Shown here: one piece after another, positions 1 through 7,804 of the stretch
How the letters are laid out: the number at the start of each line of letters is the position of its first letter
Numbering within the stretch: position 1 is the first letter of the stretch
NCBI GenBank assembly: GCA_048296855.1
Contig: CP182631.1
Length of the DNA stretch: 64,000 nucleotides
Strand: one strand, 5' to 3'
Source of the DNA: Pseudocolwellia sp048296855
GTDB lineage: Bacteria; Pseudomonadota; Gammaproteobacteria; Enterobacterales; Alteromonadaceae
Program-made: the position numbers and the translations under genes
Notes under the pieces: model-generated
Databases searched by the model: none
What the model saw: only the letters and a program-made list of their open reading frames with translations
Told to the model about the DNA's origin: nothing

Positions 1-331
1 TTTGCATTAGTTGTTGAACATGCAAACCTAAATGATGATCAAACATATTCAAAAAGGCAATTTCATCGCCTTTTTTTAATCCGGTAAAAGTCATCGAAAA
101 ACGTGAGTGATAATCCATTACAATAATTGTTTTTTTACGTTTTACGGTAATTACATGCACTAACCAATGCCAATCTTTAAGGTTGCTGCCCACTTCTATT
201 TCTTGCTGCTGTGCCTGTATTGATGCCTCTATCGTTTTATGTGTTGCAGGTTCAATAGGAGAGTATTTTTGACCTTTGATTGTTCGAATAAAAAACTCAG
301 TTGCTGATTTAGTGCAATTAAAAATTAACAT
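1..331 (-). CDS. Conserved small protein, DUF6933-like, 3' end outside window
   Basis: The reading frame opens at an ATG at 331-329 and runs leftward out of the window; about 110 residues are visible, beginning MLIFNCTKSATEFF. The middle contains a W-H-W-L-V-H stretch and RKKTIIVMDYHSRFSM, which resembles the small DUF6933-type proteins, but no function is known to me. The two AT bases of its ATG lie inside the target duplication of the Tn7-like element. In the reconstructed empty site this ATG is one base after the yhiN stop codon, and a GGAGG ribosome-binding site sits in the last codons of yhiN, so the two genes were translationally linked. The transposon has removed that ribosome-binding site and any upstream promoter; the sequence now ahead of the ATG (ACACAAAA) has no obvious replacement. 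Family assignment is tentative. Confidence 0.6.
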   Translation of the reverse strand, partial: MLIFNCTKSATEFFIRTIKGQKYSPIEPATHKTIEASIQAQQQEIEVGSNLKDWHWLVHVITVKRKKTIIVMDYHSRFSMTFTGLKKGDEIAFLNMFDHHLGLHVQQLMQ

Positions 332-334
332 TTT
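330..334. repeat. Target site duplication, left copy (ATTTT)
   Basis: The five bases immediately outside the left terminal repeat match the five bases immediately outside the right terminal repeat (19753-19757). This is the length Tn7 transposition generates. It overlaps the ATG of the leftward gene ending at 331. Confidence 0.9.
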
Positions 335-393
335 TGTGTAGTGACAATTAAGTTAGCCCTCAACCTCTAATATTTCCCTTAAAGTTTGCCCGT
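335..393. repeat. Tn7-like left end: terminal repeat and putative TnsB sites
   Basis: The 14-bp terminal inverted repeat is 335-348. A 22-bp sequence at 372-393, containing TTTCCCTTAAAGTTTGCCCG, is repeated perfectly in inverted orientation at 19674-19695 in the right end. A weaker relative (TAAGTTAGCCCT) lies at 349-360. Spaced short repeats with a GGGCAAACTTTA core at both ends are what TnsB binding sites look like; the assignment to TnsB is inference. Confidence 0.8.
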
Positions 394-400
394 AAGAGGG

Positions 401-1549
401 CTAGTCATCTTTAGGCCACCTTAAGTATGGTTCAGCGTATGCAAATTTTGCATGTTCTAAAGCTACTTTATACTTTCTATAAAAGTCCTTTCCCTTAAAG
501 TCTGATAAAGCTTTCATCTTTTGTTTTAAAGACATTTTGTTAATAATCTTCTGACGCTTGCTATAGTTTGAAATGCCCATCTTTTCTAGATAATCCAACA
601 ATATCCATCGATTAACTTCGCACCTCTTTGTTAAGCGCTCATCAGATCTTGTGGGGATAATTGCTAAATTGGAGAAACAACGTAAATGCTTACAATTTTG
701 GCAGTCTACTTTAGTGCTTTTATATATTTCTTCGGTTATTGTTTTGCGGTTTATAACTCCAGTATATATGTGTTTAATTTCTGCAAAATTATTCCAGAAA
801 TCTCTGAATTTCTTATATTTACTTTTTTTGGCTGATTCGTAGATTTGATTCATCATGTAAGGCTCAGTGAGGTAACTTTCTGATGCATAATTTTTATCTA
901 ACAGACCTTTAGGAAAATTTTTCCAATTTGCTTTTATGAACTCTTTAAGGTCGTCGGTTAAACAAGGAGCAATATAATCGCACTTTTTTTCATGCTTATA
1001 TTTCCTAAAATCATGAAAATATTCGCTTCTATATCTAGGCCCTTCGTAAACTTTAGGGTGAACGCCCCTATAGATGTAACCTAGAGCTACAATAGCTTCA
1101 TTACGGTTTGTGGGCTTGGCGATGTAAAGGTCAGTTTTGTGAATGGGACAAAAAGAGTTATGAGACCATGTAACATTGATTATCCCATAACCAAAATCCT
1201 GAATATGCTTTTTGATACACTTAGGACAATATTTTATTGATGAGCTACTTGTACTATTTCTTTTTTTATCCTTGTTTTTCCCAAAAAACCTCTCTAAATC
1301 ATCTCTGTAAGCAACAGGTTCATCGAATGTTTTGTCTGTAATTTTTGCAAGTCCAATATCCCTTAGTAAATTAAGAATGATTGAATCTTCAATTGGCTTA
1401 TATAAATGAATAGTATTATTTAAAATCTTAGGGAATGAAGCCCAGCCACCTTTAGTTGTAATAATATTTGAAAAATCAGAAACGCCATTAATAATATGAG
1501 TACGATAAATAATACTGTGGATAGATTCATCTTCTTGTACTTTTAACAA
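401..1549 (-). CDS. tniQ: Second TniQ/TnsD-family target-selection protein
   Basis: This 382-residue protein abuts the left transposon end. Its N-terminus (EDESIHSIIYRTH) has the TniQ opening pattern, and a zinc-finger segment near residue 105 reads CPKC...FCPIH, as in TniQ/TnsD. A second Cys-rich cluster (CQNCKHLRC) is near residue 285. The start is a TTG; the ribosome-binding site is weak. TniQ-family proteins link a DNA target to the TnsC ATPase. Because a longer TnsD-like gene is already next to tnsABC and probably handles yhiN, this one may direct a second pathway (plasmid or another site), comparable in role to TnsE or the extra TniQ of other Tn7-like elements. Family assignment is firm; the target is unknown. 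Confidence 0.8.
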   Translation of the reverse strand: MLKVQEDESIHSIIYRTHIINGVSDFSNIITTKGGWASFPKILNNTIHLYKPIEDSIILNLLRDIGLAKITDKTFDEPVAYRDDLERFFGKNKDKKRNSTSSSSIKYCPKCIKKHIQDFGYGIINVTWSHNSFCPIHKTDLYIAKPTNRNEAIVALGYIYRGVHPKVYEGPRYRSEYFHDFRKYKHEKKCDYIAPCLTDDLKEFIKANWKNFPKGLLDKNYASESYLTEPYMMNQIYESAKKSKYKKFRDFWNNFAEIKHIYTGVINRKTITEEIYKSTKVDCQNCKHLRCFSNLAIIPTRSDERLTKRCEVNRWILLDYLEKMGISNYSKRQKIINKMSLKQKMKALSDFKGKDFYRKYKVALEHAKFAYAEPYLRWPKDD

Positions 1550-1873
1550 CTTAATTATCCACTTTACTTATTATTGTATTAATTATTTAGTGTCGTATTG
1601 GTATTTAATACAAAAGGCCAGCGGCCACAAAAGTGACGGCTGGCTTTTCTGCCCACCCTATCCCGTATCACATGTTATTATTCGGCTAATCAGCAGTACC
1701 TTTGGCCTAGCTTAATTCAAAGCAATAACGATATGCTCCTCAAATTGTTTGAATAGCGCTGTGGTAGCGAACTGGCTATTCACAGGGCTTACCGAAATTG
1801 GTGCTTCAAACGGTTGTGGTTACCCACATGTTTTGGCGTTAAGGTGCCAACTTCCTATTTGGGTTTCTTAAAC
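1550..1873. other. Gene-free, hairpin-rich stretch inside the transposon
   Basis: This stretch has no convincing open reading frame. It contains a strong stem-loop at 1612-1648 (separate entry), then interleaved inverted segments: GTTTGAATAGC near 1748 against GCTATTC near 1785 and TTCAAAC near 1805, and a TTGGC...GCCAA stem near 1834-1851. It lies between the second tniQ and the HTH gene, where CRISPR-carrying Tn7 relatives keep guide arrays, but I see no repeated spacer pattern. It could be a structured RNA, a site for the HTH protein, or decayed DNA. Confidence 0.5.
1612..1648. terminator. Strong stem-loop, probable bidirectional terminator
   Basis: The arms pair almost fully (AAAAGGCCAGCGGCCAC against GTGACGGCTGGCTTTT) around an AAAA loop, with one bulge. 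A-tracts and T-tracts flank the stem on both strands, which suits an intrinsic terminator for either direction. Confidence 0.6.
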
Positions 1874-2533
1874 TTACCAAACAGCAGGGTATTCAACAAC
1901 CCCATTAACTGCAAAGCCATGATTTAGTAATGCTTGTCGGGTTATGAATGGTAATGTGTTTGCGTCACTTGGATATTCAGCTAAGGATTTTTCCGCATAG
2001 TTATCAATAACATTAAGCAACTCAGATAATTCATACTGTTTTGAAATGATTGAACCCCAAATTGCATCTTCAACCATTGATTCTAACTCTAAATTGGAAT
2101 TTTGAAATGCTAGGCGGCTCTGATAAATAATTCTAAACTTGTTTTCACCTTGATGATGAACTACAAGTTTTTGTTTTGGGATCTTCTTAATTAATTTGTA
2201 CCCTGATCTTCTAGGATCATAAAATACTTGGTTTATAACAACCTTCCCTTCAACTTTATGGAAAGTCTTTTTCTTGGTTTCTGGATCAATGCACCAATAA
2301 ACTCGAAAAGAATTTCGTCGTAATTTATGACCGTAAATTTCAAGAAGTGGCTTGAGCGCTTCCTCTGTCCCAAGCTTTGTTCCTTTACTCCATGCACTTA
2401 CAACAGACTGTTGAGTCCTACAAGCATCTCTGATTTCGTTTTGAGTCCAACCATCATTTAACGCCAACCTTACTAACTGCTTGGTCTGTTTAAATTTCCG
2501 CTTACTCTTTTTGGGATTTGCTGTTGCTTCCAT
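1874..2533 (-). CDS. HTH DNA-binding protein of unknown role in Tn7-like element
   Basis: The 219-residue protein starts with a basic stretch (NPKKSKRKFKQTKQ) followed by a helix-turn-helix-like segment at about residues 20-60 (NDGWTQNEIRDACRTQQSVVSAWSKG, not a close match to any family I can name). The rest is unrecognised, with several basic strands and a hydrophobic C-terminus. A ribosome-binding site (AAGGAT) precedes the ATG. It follows a 43-aa small gene on the same strand, and a perfect hairpin separates them. Its position beside the second tniQ suggests a regulator of cargo or transposition, or an accessory targeting factor, but nothing in the sequence proves that. It is not recognisably TnsE. 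Confidence 0.6.
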   Translation of the reverse strand: MEATANPKKSKRKFKQTKQLVRLALNDGWTQNEIRDACRTQQSVVSAWSKGTKLGTEEALKPLLEIYGHKLRRNSFRVYWCIDPETKKKTFHKVEGKVVINQVFYDPRRSGYKLIKKIPKQKLVVHHQGENKFRIIYQSRLAFQNSNLELESMVEDAIWGSIISKQYELSELLNVIDNYAEKSLAEYPSDANTLPFITRQALLNHGFAVNGVVEYPAVW

Positions 2534-2548
2534 AATTATCCTTAAAAT

Positions 2549-2574
2549 GAAGCAGGTGAATAACCACCTGCTTC
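2549..2574 (-). terminator. Perfect 10-bp hairpin between the 43-aa gene and the HTH gene
   Basis: GAAGCAGGTG and CACCTGCTTC pair perfectly around a 6-base loop, followed on the minus strand by ATTTTAAGG. It lies just after the stop of the 43-aa gene and ahead of the HTH gene's ribosome-binding site, so it may partly terminate or attenuate read-through. Confidence 0.55.
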
Positions 2575-2585
2575 TCCATTACCAG

Positions 2586-2717
2586 TTACTTTTTCTGGTT
2601 GGGGTTCATTTGCTTACCTTTATTACCATGTACTTTAGCATTGGCAGGGTTATTTCCTGAAGTGCCTTTATTATTATTTCCTTGATTAGCTTTGTGATTA
2701 TTATTTTGAACAGACAT
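2586..2717 (-). CDS. Small Asn/Lys/Gly-rich protein, 43 aa
   Basis: The open frame starts MSVQNNNHKANQGN and ends NKGKQMNPNQKK. It has a good ribosome-binding site (AGGAG, about 6 bases before ATG), a hairpin after the stop, and strongly biased composition (Asn, Lys, Gly), so it is expected to be disordered and basic. I recall similar short Asn/Gly-rich hypothetical proteins in marine gammaproteobacteria, without known function. It is divergent from the restriction-modification operon, sharing the 268-bp gap 2718-2985. Confidence 0.6.
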   Translation of the reverse strand: MSVQNNNHKANQGNNNKGTSGNNPANAKVHGNKGKQMNPNQKK

Positions 2718-2860
2718 TATTTTACTCCTAGTTGATTGCCTAATTGAATCTTATGAAAGGAGCAGAAAAATAAAATTGATATTATTATGATAAAACGTGA
2801 TATCCAGTGATAAGTTATTTATTCATTTTAAATCAATAGGATACCAAACAAAAAAGATAC

Positions 2861-2880
2861 GGCCATAAATTCGTATGGCC
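2861..2880. promoter_or_regulatory. Inverted repeat in the divergent control region of the RM array
   Basis: GGCCATA and TATGGCC face each other across 6 bases, about 105 bp ahead of the first restriction-modification gene and 145 bp ahead of the divergent 43-aa gene. It is a candidate operator for the HTH protein at 1874-2533; only position supports this. Confidence 0.4.
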
Positions 2881-2985
2881 AGTACGATATAAAATAATTT
2901 CAAAAACTACTTGCGTAGTATTAAGCTAATAGTCTAATATCACCCCAACAAACAGATCGTACAGCAAAAACGAATGGAGGTAATA

Positions 2986-3582
2986 ATGAAAACTATCGAA
3001 CTATTATGTAAGGAATTAATAACAGGTGCAACAAATGCTCTTTTTGAAAAGAGTGAGCAGCAGGATGAAAATATAATTCACCTGTTAACAGGAAGCTCTT
3101 TAAACCTAAATGGTGAAATTGTTGAGCAACAACTTAGCAACGTTACCATCAAAGAGGGCAAAGATATTCAGCGTTTTCAATTAGAAGAAGGCGATGTTGT
3201 ACTTCTTTCAAAAGGTAACTCAATCCGAGCAGGTTATGTTACGGCTAAAATAGCAAACCTCAATGTTATCGTCTCTACCAACTTTATTTTATTAAGACCA
3301 AACAAAGACAAATTAGTTGGAGAAGTATTAGTAGCCTACTTTAACTCCCCGGAAGGTCAAAATTTGCTTGATAGCATCAGCAGAGGTGCAGCAATAAAAA
3401 ACATCAGCCTATCAAGTATTAAGAATCTTGAAATTGAATTACCTACATTGGAGAAGCAACAGGAGATCGCAGAGTTGTTCCATGCAAGTAATCAGGCTTA
3501 TAAATCTACTCTAGACTTGGCTGCACAACAAAAGAAGGTTGCCACAGCTTGTATCAGCCAACTAATGCAAGGAGCAGCATAA
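2986..3582 (+). CDS. Half-size HsdS-like specificity protein
   Basis: The protein has 198 residues from the ATG at 2986, chosen because GGAGGT lies 8 bases before it; an in-frame ATG at 2974 would place that site inside the gene. One target-recognition-type domain is visible: a GDVVLLSKGNSIRAGYV strand region, STNFILLRP, and the typical end ISLSSIKNLEIELPTLEKQQEI followed by a helix. Ordinary HsdS carries two such domains in about 400 residues, so this is a half subunit that would have to dimerise or pair with another protein. It overlaps the next gene as TAATG. It belongs to the nine-gene array with a complete hsdMSR set downstream, so it is additional to, not a substitute for, the normal HsdS. 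Confidence 0.7.
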   Translation: MKTIELLCKELITGATNALFEKSEQQDENIIHLLTGSSLNLNGEIVEQQLSNVTIKEGKDIQRFQLEEGDVVLLSKGNSIRAGYVTAKIANLNVIVSTNFILLRPNKDKLVGEVLVAYFNSPEGQNLLDSISRGAAIKNISLSSIKNLEIELPTLEKQQEIAELFHASNQAYKSTLDLAAQQKKVATACISQLMQGAA

Positions 3583-4856
3583 TGGAGAACTTAGAAAAAC
3601 AGTTATGGCTTGCTATGCAAGAGTGCCGTGGCTCGATGGATATAACACACCTGATTGAGTTATTTTCCCATGTTGCTTTTATTGCAAAAGAGGCACCTGA
3701 ATTATTTCAAACAATTGTGAATACAGGTCAAGCAAAACAGTTCGAAATGTTGATAGAAGCAGGAAGATCTCTAGAAGATAAACATCCAATAGAAATATGT
3801 GCTGCTCCAAATCAGTATCGAGTTGATACCCGAGTGCTCAGTGTAGCTATTTCGTTTATAGCAGAAGTTTCTGATTTAAATTTGCTTGCCAAGTTATTAA
3901 GAGGCTTTACTAATGATGCAGGAAAAATGGGAGTGGGAATTGCATCCAATCTTAACATGGAAAGAATTTTTACATCGCTAGTGGGTGACTGTAGTGACAA
4001 GTCTCTGTATGACGGAGTCTGCGGTTTAGCTAGAGTTGCTTCAAATTTAAATGCAGGAAAGTTCTACTTAGAAGAAAAAAACCAAAACACTTGGATTACG
4101 GCTTATCGCTTATTAACCATAGAAGATAAGTATTTTGAGCTAGTTTCTGGTGATTCGCTTTTAGAATCAGGCTTTGGGTATAAGCAACATTTTGATCTAG
4201 TAGTAATGGAGCCACCAATGGCTCTAAAATTTGGGGCTGAAGATCGTCGTAGACTTGCTGAATCACCTTTTATTACTGTACCAACAGGCAATACAGTATC
4301 TGCCAACTCTGGTGATAGTTTATGGATCCAACAAGCATTAAGTAACCTTAATGATACTGGTAAAGGGTACATATTGTTACCTCAAGGGCTTTTATTTAGA
4401 GGCGGTTACGATGCTAAGGTTCGCGAATACTTATTAGAGAATGAGTTATTAGAAGCAATTATTGGCTTACCAGCATCAATACTGGATTTCACCGGAATTT
4501 CACCCGTTATATTAGTGCTTAATAAGAATAAACCTGCTGGCTCCCCTGTAATTTTTGTCGATGCAAGTGAGATAGGCACACTTAATAGAAACAACATCGA
4601 GATATCAGAAGAAGATGCAAAGTTAATAGCAGATTTAGCCTCAGGTAAGCTTGCTGATGATGAACGCTACAGAGCAGTATTTATACCTGAAATTAGAGTT
4701 AACAATAACGAATTAAATATCGCTAAATACATTCATAAGAATATTGAAGTTGAAAAATTCGATATGGCTGAAGAGCTGAAAAAATTAAATAGCTGCCAAG
4801 TAAACTTTGAGCAGTCTCAACAAAAGTTAACATCGTTACTGAATAAATTTCAATAA
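3582..4856 (+). CDS. HsdM-like protein with degenerate methylase motifs
   Basis: This 424-residue protein aligns by eye with the core of the HsdM encoded at 4932. It keeps the fold landmarks (YDGVCGL for motif I near residue 143, SGDSL, LPQGLLFRGG, EAIIGLP, FTGISPVILVLNKN). The catalytic motif IV, normally NPPF or NPPY, reads EPPM at about 210-213, and the motif I glycines are reduced (DGVCGLAR instead of DPTFGCGG). It therefore probably does not methylate DNA and may act as a structural or sensing partner of the half-size HsdS it overlaps. It lacks the usual N-terminal HsdM helical pattern and carries its own N-terminal 130 residues. Loss of activity is inferred from sequence only. Confidence 0.7.
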   Translation: MENLEKQLWLAMQECRGSMDITHLIELFSHVAFIAKEAPELFQTIVNTGQAKQFEMLIEAGRSLEDKHPIEICAAPNQYRVDTRVLSVAISFIAEVSDLNLLAKLLRGFTNDAGKMGVGIASNLNMERIFTSLVGDCSDKSLYDGVCGLARVASNLNAGKFYLEEKNQNTWITAYRLLTIEDKYFELVSGDSLLESGFGYKQHFDLVVMEPPMALKFGAEDRRRLAESPFITVPTGNTVSANSGDSLWIQQALSNLNDTGKGYILLPQGLLFRGGYDAKVREYLLENELLEAIIGLPASILDFTGISPVILVLNKNKPAGSPVIFVDASEIGTLNRNNIEISEEDAKLIADLASGKLADDERYRAVFIPEIRVNNNELNIAKYIHKNIEVEKFDMAEELKKLNSCQVNFEQSQQKLTSLLNKFQ

Positions 4857-4931
4857 GTTAGTAGTATAAGCAACTTATAATGTTGCTTCTCATTAATTAG
4901 TAACGGAACCAAATAAAAAGGACACAATACA

Positions 4932-6614
4932 ATGACGCAACATGAAAAATTAACTCTCGAAAAATTAGAAACCTGGTTATGGGACAGCGCAGATATTATG
5001 CGCGGCAGCATCGACAGTTCAGATTTTAAAAACTACATCTTTGGCCTTATCTTTTTAAAACGCTTAAACGATGTTTTTCTTGAGCGTATTGCGCAAGAAA
5101 TGGAAAAAGAAAATTGTACTGAAGCTGAAGCCATTGCAATTATTGAAGAAGATTACGCGAACGAATTTGTACCTGTAGATGCCCGTTGGGACAAAATTGT
5201 TAAAAAGACTGAAAACATTGGTGAAAGTATCGATGAAGCTTTTGCAGAAATTGAAGCACAAAACCCTGACTTAGAGCGTGTTTTAACGGCAATTAAATTT
5301 GGTGATAAAGAGCGCTTAAGCAACGATTTACTACAACGTTTATTACGACATTTCAACAAACATAAGTTAGGCAATAACAATTTATATAAAGCTGATATGT
5401 TAGGCGATGCTTATGAATACCTAATATCTCAGTTTGCTGATGATGCAGGTAAAAAAGGCGGTGAGTTCTATACCCCACATGGTGTGGTAGAGCTAATTGT
5501 TAAACTAATAGACCCTCAGCCTGGTCATGAGATTTATGACCCAACATTTGGTTGTGGCGGTATGTTGGTTGAAAGTGCCCGTCACATAGCTGAAAAGCCA
5601 AATGGCACATTATACGGCAAGCCAAACTGTGTGCTTTACGGACAAGAGCGAAACCTCGGTACTTGGGCGATAGGTAAACTGAATCTATTCCTCCATAACA
5701 TGAAAGCCAAGTTAGAGCGTGGCGATACTTTAGTAGATCCAAAACACAAAGACGGCAATAGCATACTTTCGTTTGACCGAGTGATCGCTAATCCGCCATT
5801 TTCAGCCCTAGATTGGTGGACGCCATTAGAAGCGAATAAACAAACAAAAACGGATAAAGACGGTAACGTAAAAGATATACCACCTAAATACAATGAAGAG
5901 CTAAAAGATCCATATGGTCGCTTTAGCTATGGTATTGCACCACGTAAAAAGGCAGATTTTGCTTTTGTGCAGCATATGGTTTCAAGTCTTAAAGAAGATG
6001 GTCGTATGGGGGTGGTTGTACCGCATGGTGTGTTATTTCGCGAAGGCGCTGACGGTAAAATCCGCAAAGGAATGCTTAAAGGCGTTAATGATTTTAAAGG
6101 TGATTTAATTGAAGGTATTATCGGCTTACCAACAGGCTTGTTTTACAACACAGGTATCGCTGCCGCAATAATCTTAATCAACAAAAATAAACCTATAGGA
6201 CTTAAAGATAAAGTGGTATTTATCGATGCTAGTGAAAGCTTTGAAGAAGGTAAAAATCAAAATAAACTGCGCGATACAGACATCAAAACTATTACCTCTC
6301 GATTCAACAAGGCCGTAGAGCAATTAGTTGAAGCAGGTGAACAAACGCAAGAGCAAACTCAAACACTATTAGAACAAATTGAAGTTAAAAAATATCTTCG
6401 TATTGTTGAAATGGGTGAAATTGAAAAAAATGACTTTAACTTAAACATCAGCCGCTACATTGACACCTCTGAACCAGAAAAGATCATTGATGTTAAATCT
6501 GTATTAAAAAGCCTTCAATTAATCGATGAAGAAATAATTGAGCTAGACAAAATATTAAAGCAGCACTTATCTGCAATCAACTTTAATGAGGAGAGCAGCC
6601 ATGCTGGGGAATAA
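4932..6614 (+). CDS. hsdM: Type I restriction-modification DNA methyltransferase subunit
   Basis: HsdM transfers a methyl group to adenine N6 within the site chosen by HsdS. The 560-residue protein has the N-terminal helical domain (LWDSADIMRGSIDSSDFKNY), the SAM motif DPTFGCGGML near residue 203 and the catalytic NPPF near 287, all intact. It overlaps the start of hsdS by 14 bases. Length and motifs are normal for the family. Together with hsdS and hsdR it forms a complete type I system. Confidence 0.95.
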   Translation: MTQHEKLTLEKLETWLWDSADIMRGSIDSSDFKNYIFGLIFLKRLNDVFLERIAQEMEKENCTEAEAIAIIEEDYANEFVPVDARWDKIVKKTENIGESIDEAFAEIEAQNPDLERVLTAIKFGDKERLSNDLLQRLLRHFNKHKLGNNNLYKADMLGDAYEYLISQFADDAGKKGGEFYTPHGVVELIVKLIDPQPGHEIYDPTFGCGGMLVESARHIAEKPNGTLYGKPNCVLYGQERNLGTWAIGKLNLFLHNMKAKLERGDTLVDPKHKDGNSILSFDRVIANPPFSALDWWTPLEANKQTKTDKDGNVKDIPPKYNEELKDPYGRFSYGIAPRKKADFAFVQHMVSSLKEDGRMGVVVPHGVLFREGADGKIRKGMLKGVNDFKGDLIEGIIGLPTGLFYNTGIAAAIILINKNKPIGLKDKVVFIDASESFEEGKNQNKLRDTDIKTITSRFNKAVEQLVEAGEQTQEQTQTLLEQIEVKKYLRIVEMGEIEKNDFNLNISRYIDTSEPEKIIDVKSVLKSLQLIDEEIIELDKILKQHLSAINFNEESSHAGE

Positions 6615-7758
6615 TATTGAAAATATTCCTGAAGGTTGGATTGTTGCGAATATTGAAGACATTGCGGATATAAAAACAGGCTCCGGTGACACTCAGGACA
6701 AAGAAGAAGGCGGTAAATACCCTTTTTATGTTCGTTCAAATACCATTGAAAGAGTTAACAGTTATTCCTTTGATGGGGAAGGAGTCCTTACCTCTGGTGA
6801 TGGTGTTGGCGTAGGAAAAATTTATCATTACGTAAATGGTAAAATTCATTACCACCAAAGGGTTTATAACATTCATAACTTTAAAGATAATGTTTTAGGT
6901 CGCTACTTCTACGAATACTTTAGACACAATTTTTACAGCCGTGTCATGCGCATGAGTGCCAAAGGTTCTGTAGATTCTGTTCGCCTCGACATGATTGCTA
7001 AAATGTCTGTACTTATTCCATCTATTGCTGAGCAGGAAAAGATTGCTGATATACTTTCTTCTATTAGTCAGAAAGTCGATTTAATTGATAGAAAAATTAA
7101 GAATACACACAAGCTAAAAAAAGGTTTAACACAAAAGTTATTCTTAGAAGGGGTTGGGTCTCAGAATGAACAAGGCGAGTGGATTTCTCATCTTGAGTTT
7201 TGTAAAGAAACAGGAAAGCCTGCATGCTGGAAGACAGGAAACCTTATTGAATTTTTAGAATTAAAAAGAGGATATGACTTACCCACTAAAGAAAGAAATG
7301 CAGGAAAAGTTGAAATTATTGGTTCAAATGGTGTTGTTGGAACACATTCTGAATCTATGGCCCAAGGGCCAGGAATAATTACAGGACGTTCTGGCACCAT
7401 AGGTAAGGTTATCTTTTCTAAAGGCGAGTTCTGGCCTCTAAATACATCACTTTATGTAAAAAACTTTTACGGGAATGATGCTAAGTTTTGCTTCTACTTT
7501 TTAGAACAATTCGGACTAGCTAAACATGGAACAGGGACAGGGGTTCCGACTTTAAATAGAAATGTTGTACATAAAGAGCAAGTTAGTTTCCCAAATAGCA
7601 TTAAAGAGCAAGAAAAAATCGCATCGATTTTAGATACCGTAGACCAGACGTTATTTCTTCTGAGAAAGCAAAAAGAGGAATTAACTGTTTATAGCAAAGG
7701 TTTGATGCAAAAGCTGTTATCTGGTGAATGGCGTGTCAACCTGAATAAGGCCGCATAA
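6601..7758 (+). CDS. hsdS: Type I restriction-modification specificity subunit
   Basis: HsdS reads the bipartite recognition sequence for the complex. The 385-residue product has two target-recognition domains, each ending in the conserved LIPSIAEQEKIADILSSI or SFPNSIKEQEKIASILDTV segment that leads into the spacing helices (about residues 140-185 and 340-375). The ATG at 6601 is preferred over 6586 because a GAGGAG ribosome-binding site lies between them. The recognition sequence cannot be read from the gene. Target domains vary widely between strains, so close relatives of this protein may be few. Confidence 0.92.
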   Translation: MLGNNIENIPEGWIVANIEDIADIKTGSGDTQDKEEGGKYPFYVRSNTIERVNSYSFDGEGVLTSGDGVGVGKIYHYVNGKIHYHQRVYNIHNFKDNVLGRYFYEYFRHNFYSRVMRMSAKGSVDSVRLDMIAKMSVLIPSIAEQEKIADILSSISQKVDLIDRKIKNTHKLKKGLTQKLFLEGVGSQNEQGEWISHLEFCKETGKPACWKTGNLIEFLELKRGYDLPTKERNAGKVEIIGSNGVVGTHSESMAQGPGIITGRSGTIGKVIFSKGEFWPLNTSLYVKNFYGNDAKFCFYFLEQFGLAKHGTGTGVPTLNRNVVHKEQVSFPNSIKEQEKIASILDTVDQTLFLLRKQKEELTVYSKGLMQKLLSGEWRVNLNKAA

Positions 7759-7804
7759 GGGCAAGCCACTATTGAAGCATAGTTAAAAGGAATGGGTTAC
7801 AAAT

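Noticed and set aside
1550..1873. Possible CRISPR array or integron attC site beside the second tniQ
   Set aside because: No evenly spaced repeats and no matching attC core pair (RYYYAAC with GTTRRRY) were found; only isolated inverted segments.
1874..2533. HTH protein as a TnsE equivalent
   Set aside because: Length and sequence pattern do not resemble TnsE, and there is no clear evidence of a targeting role.
2974..3582. Half-size HsdS as a broken full-length HsdS
   Set aside because: The frame has a good start, an intact end and an overlap with the next gene; there is no downstream remnant of a second recognition domain.
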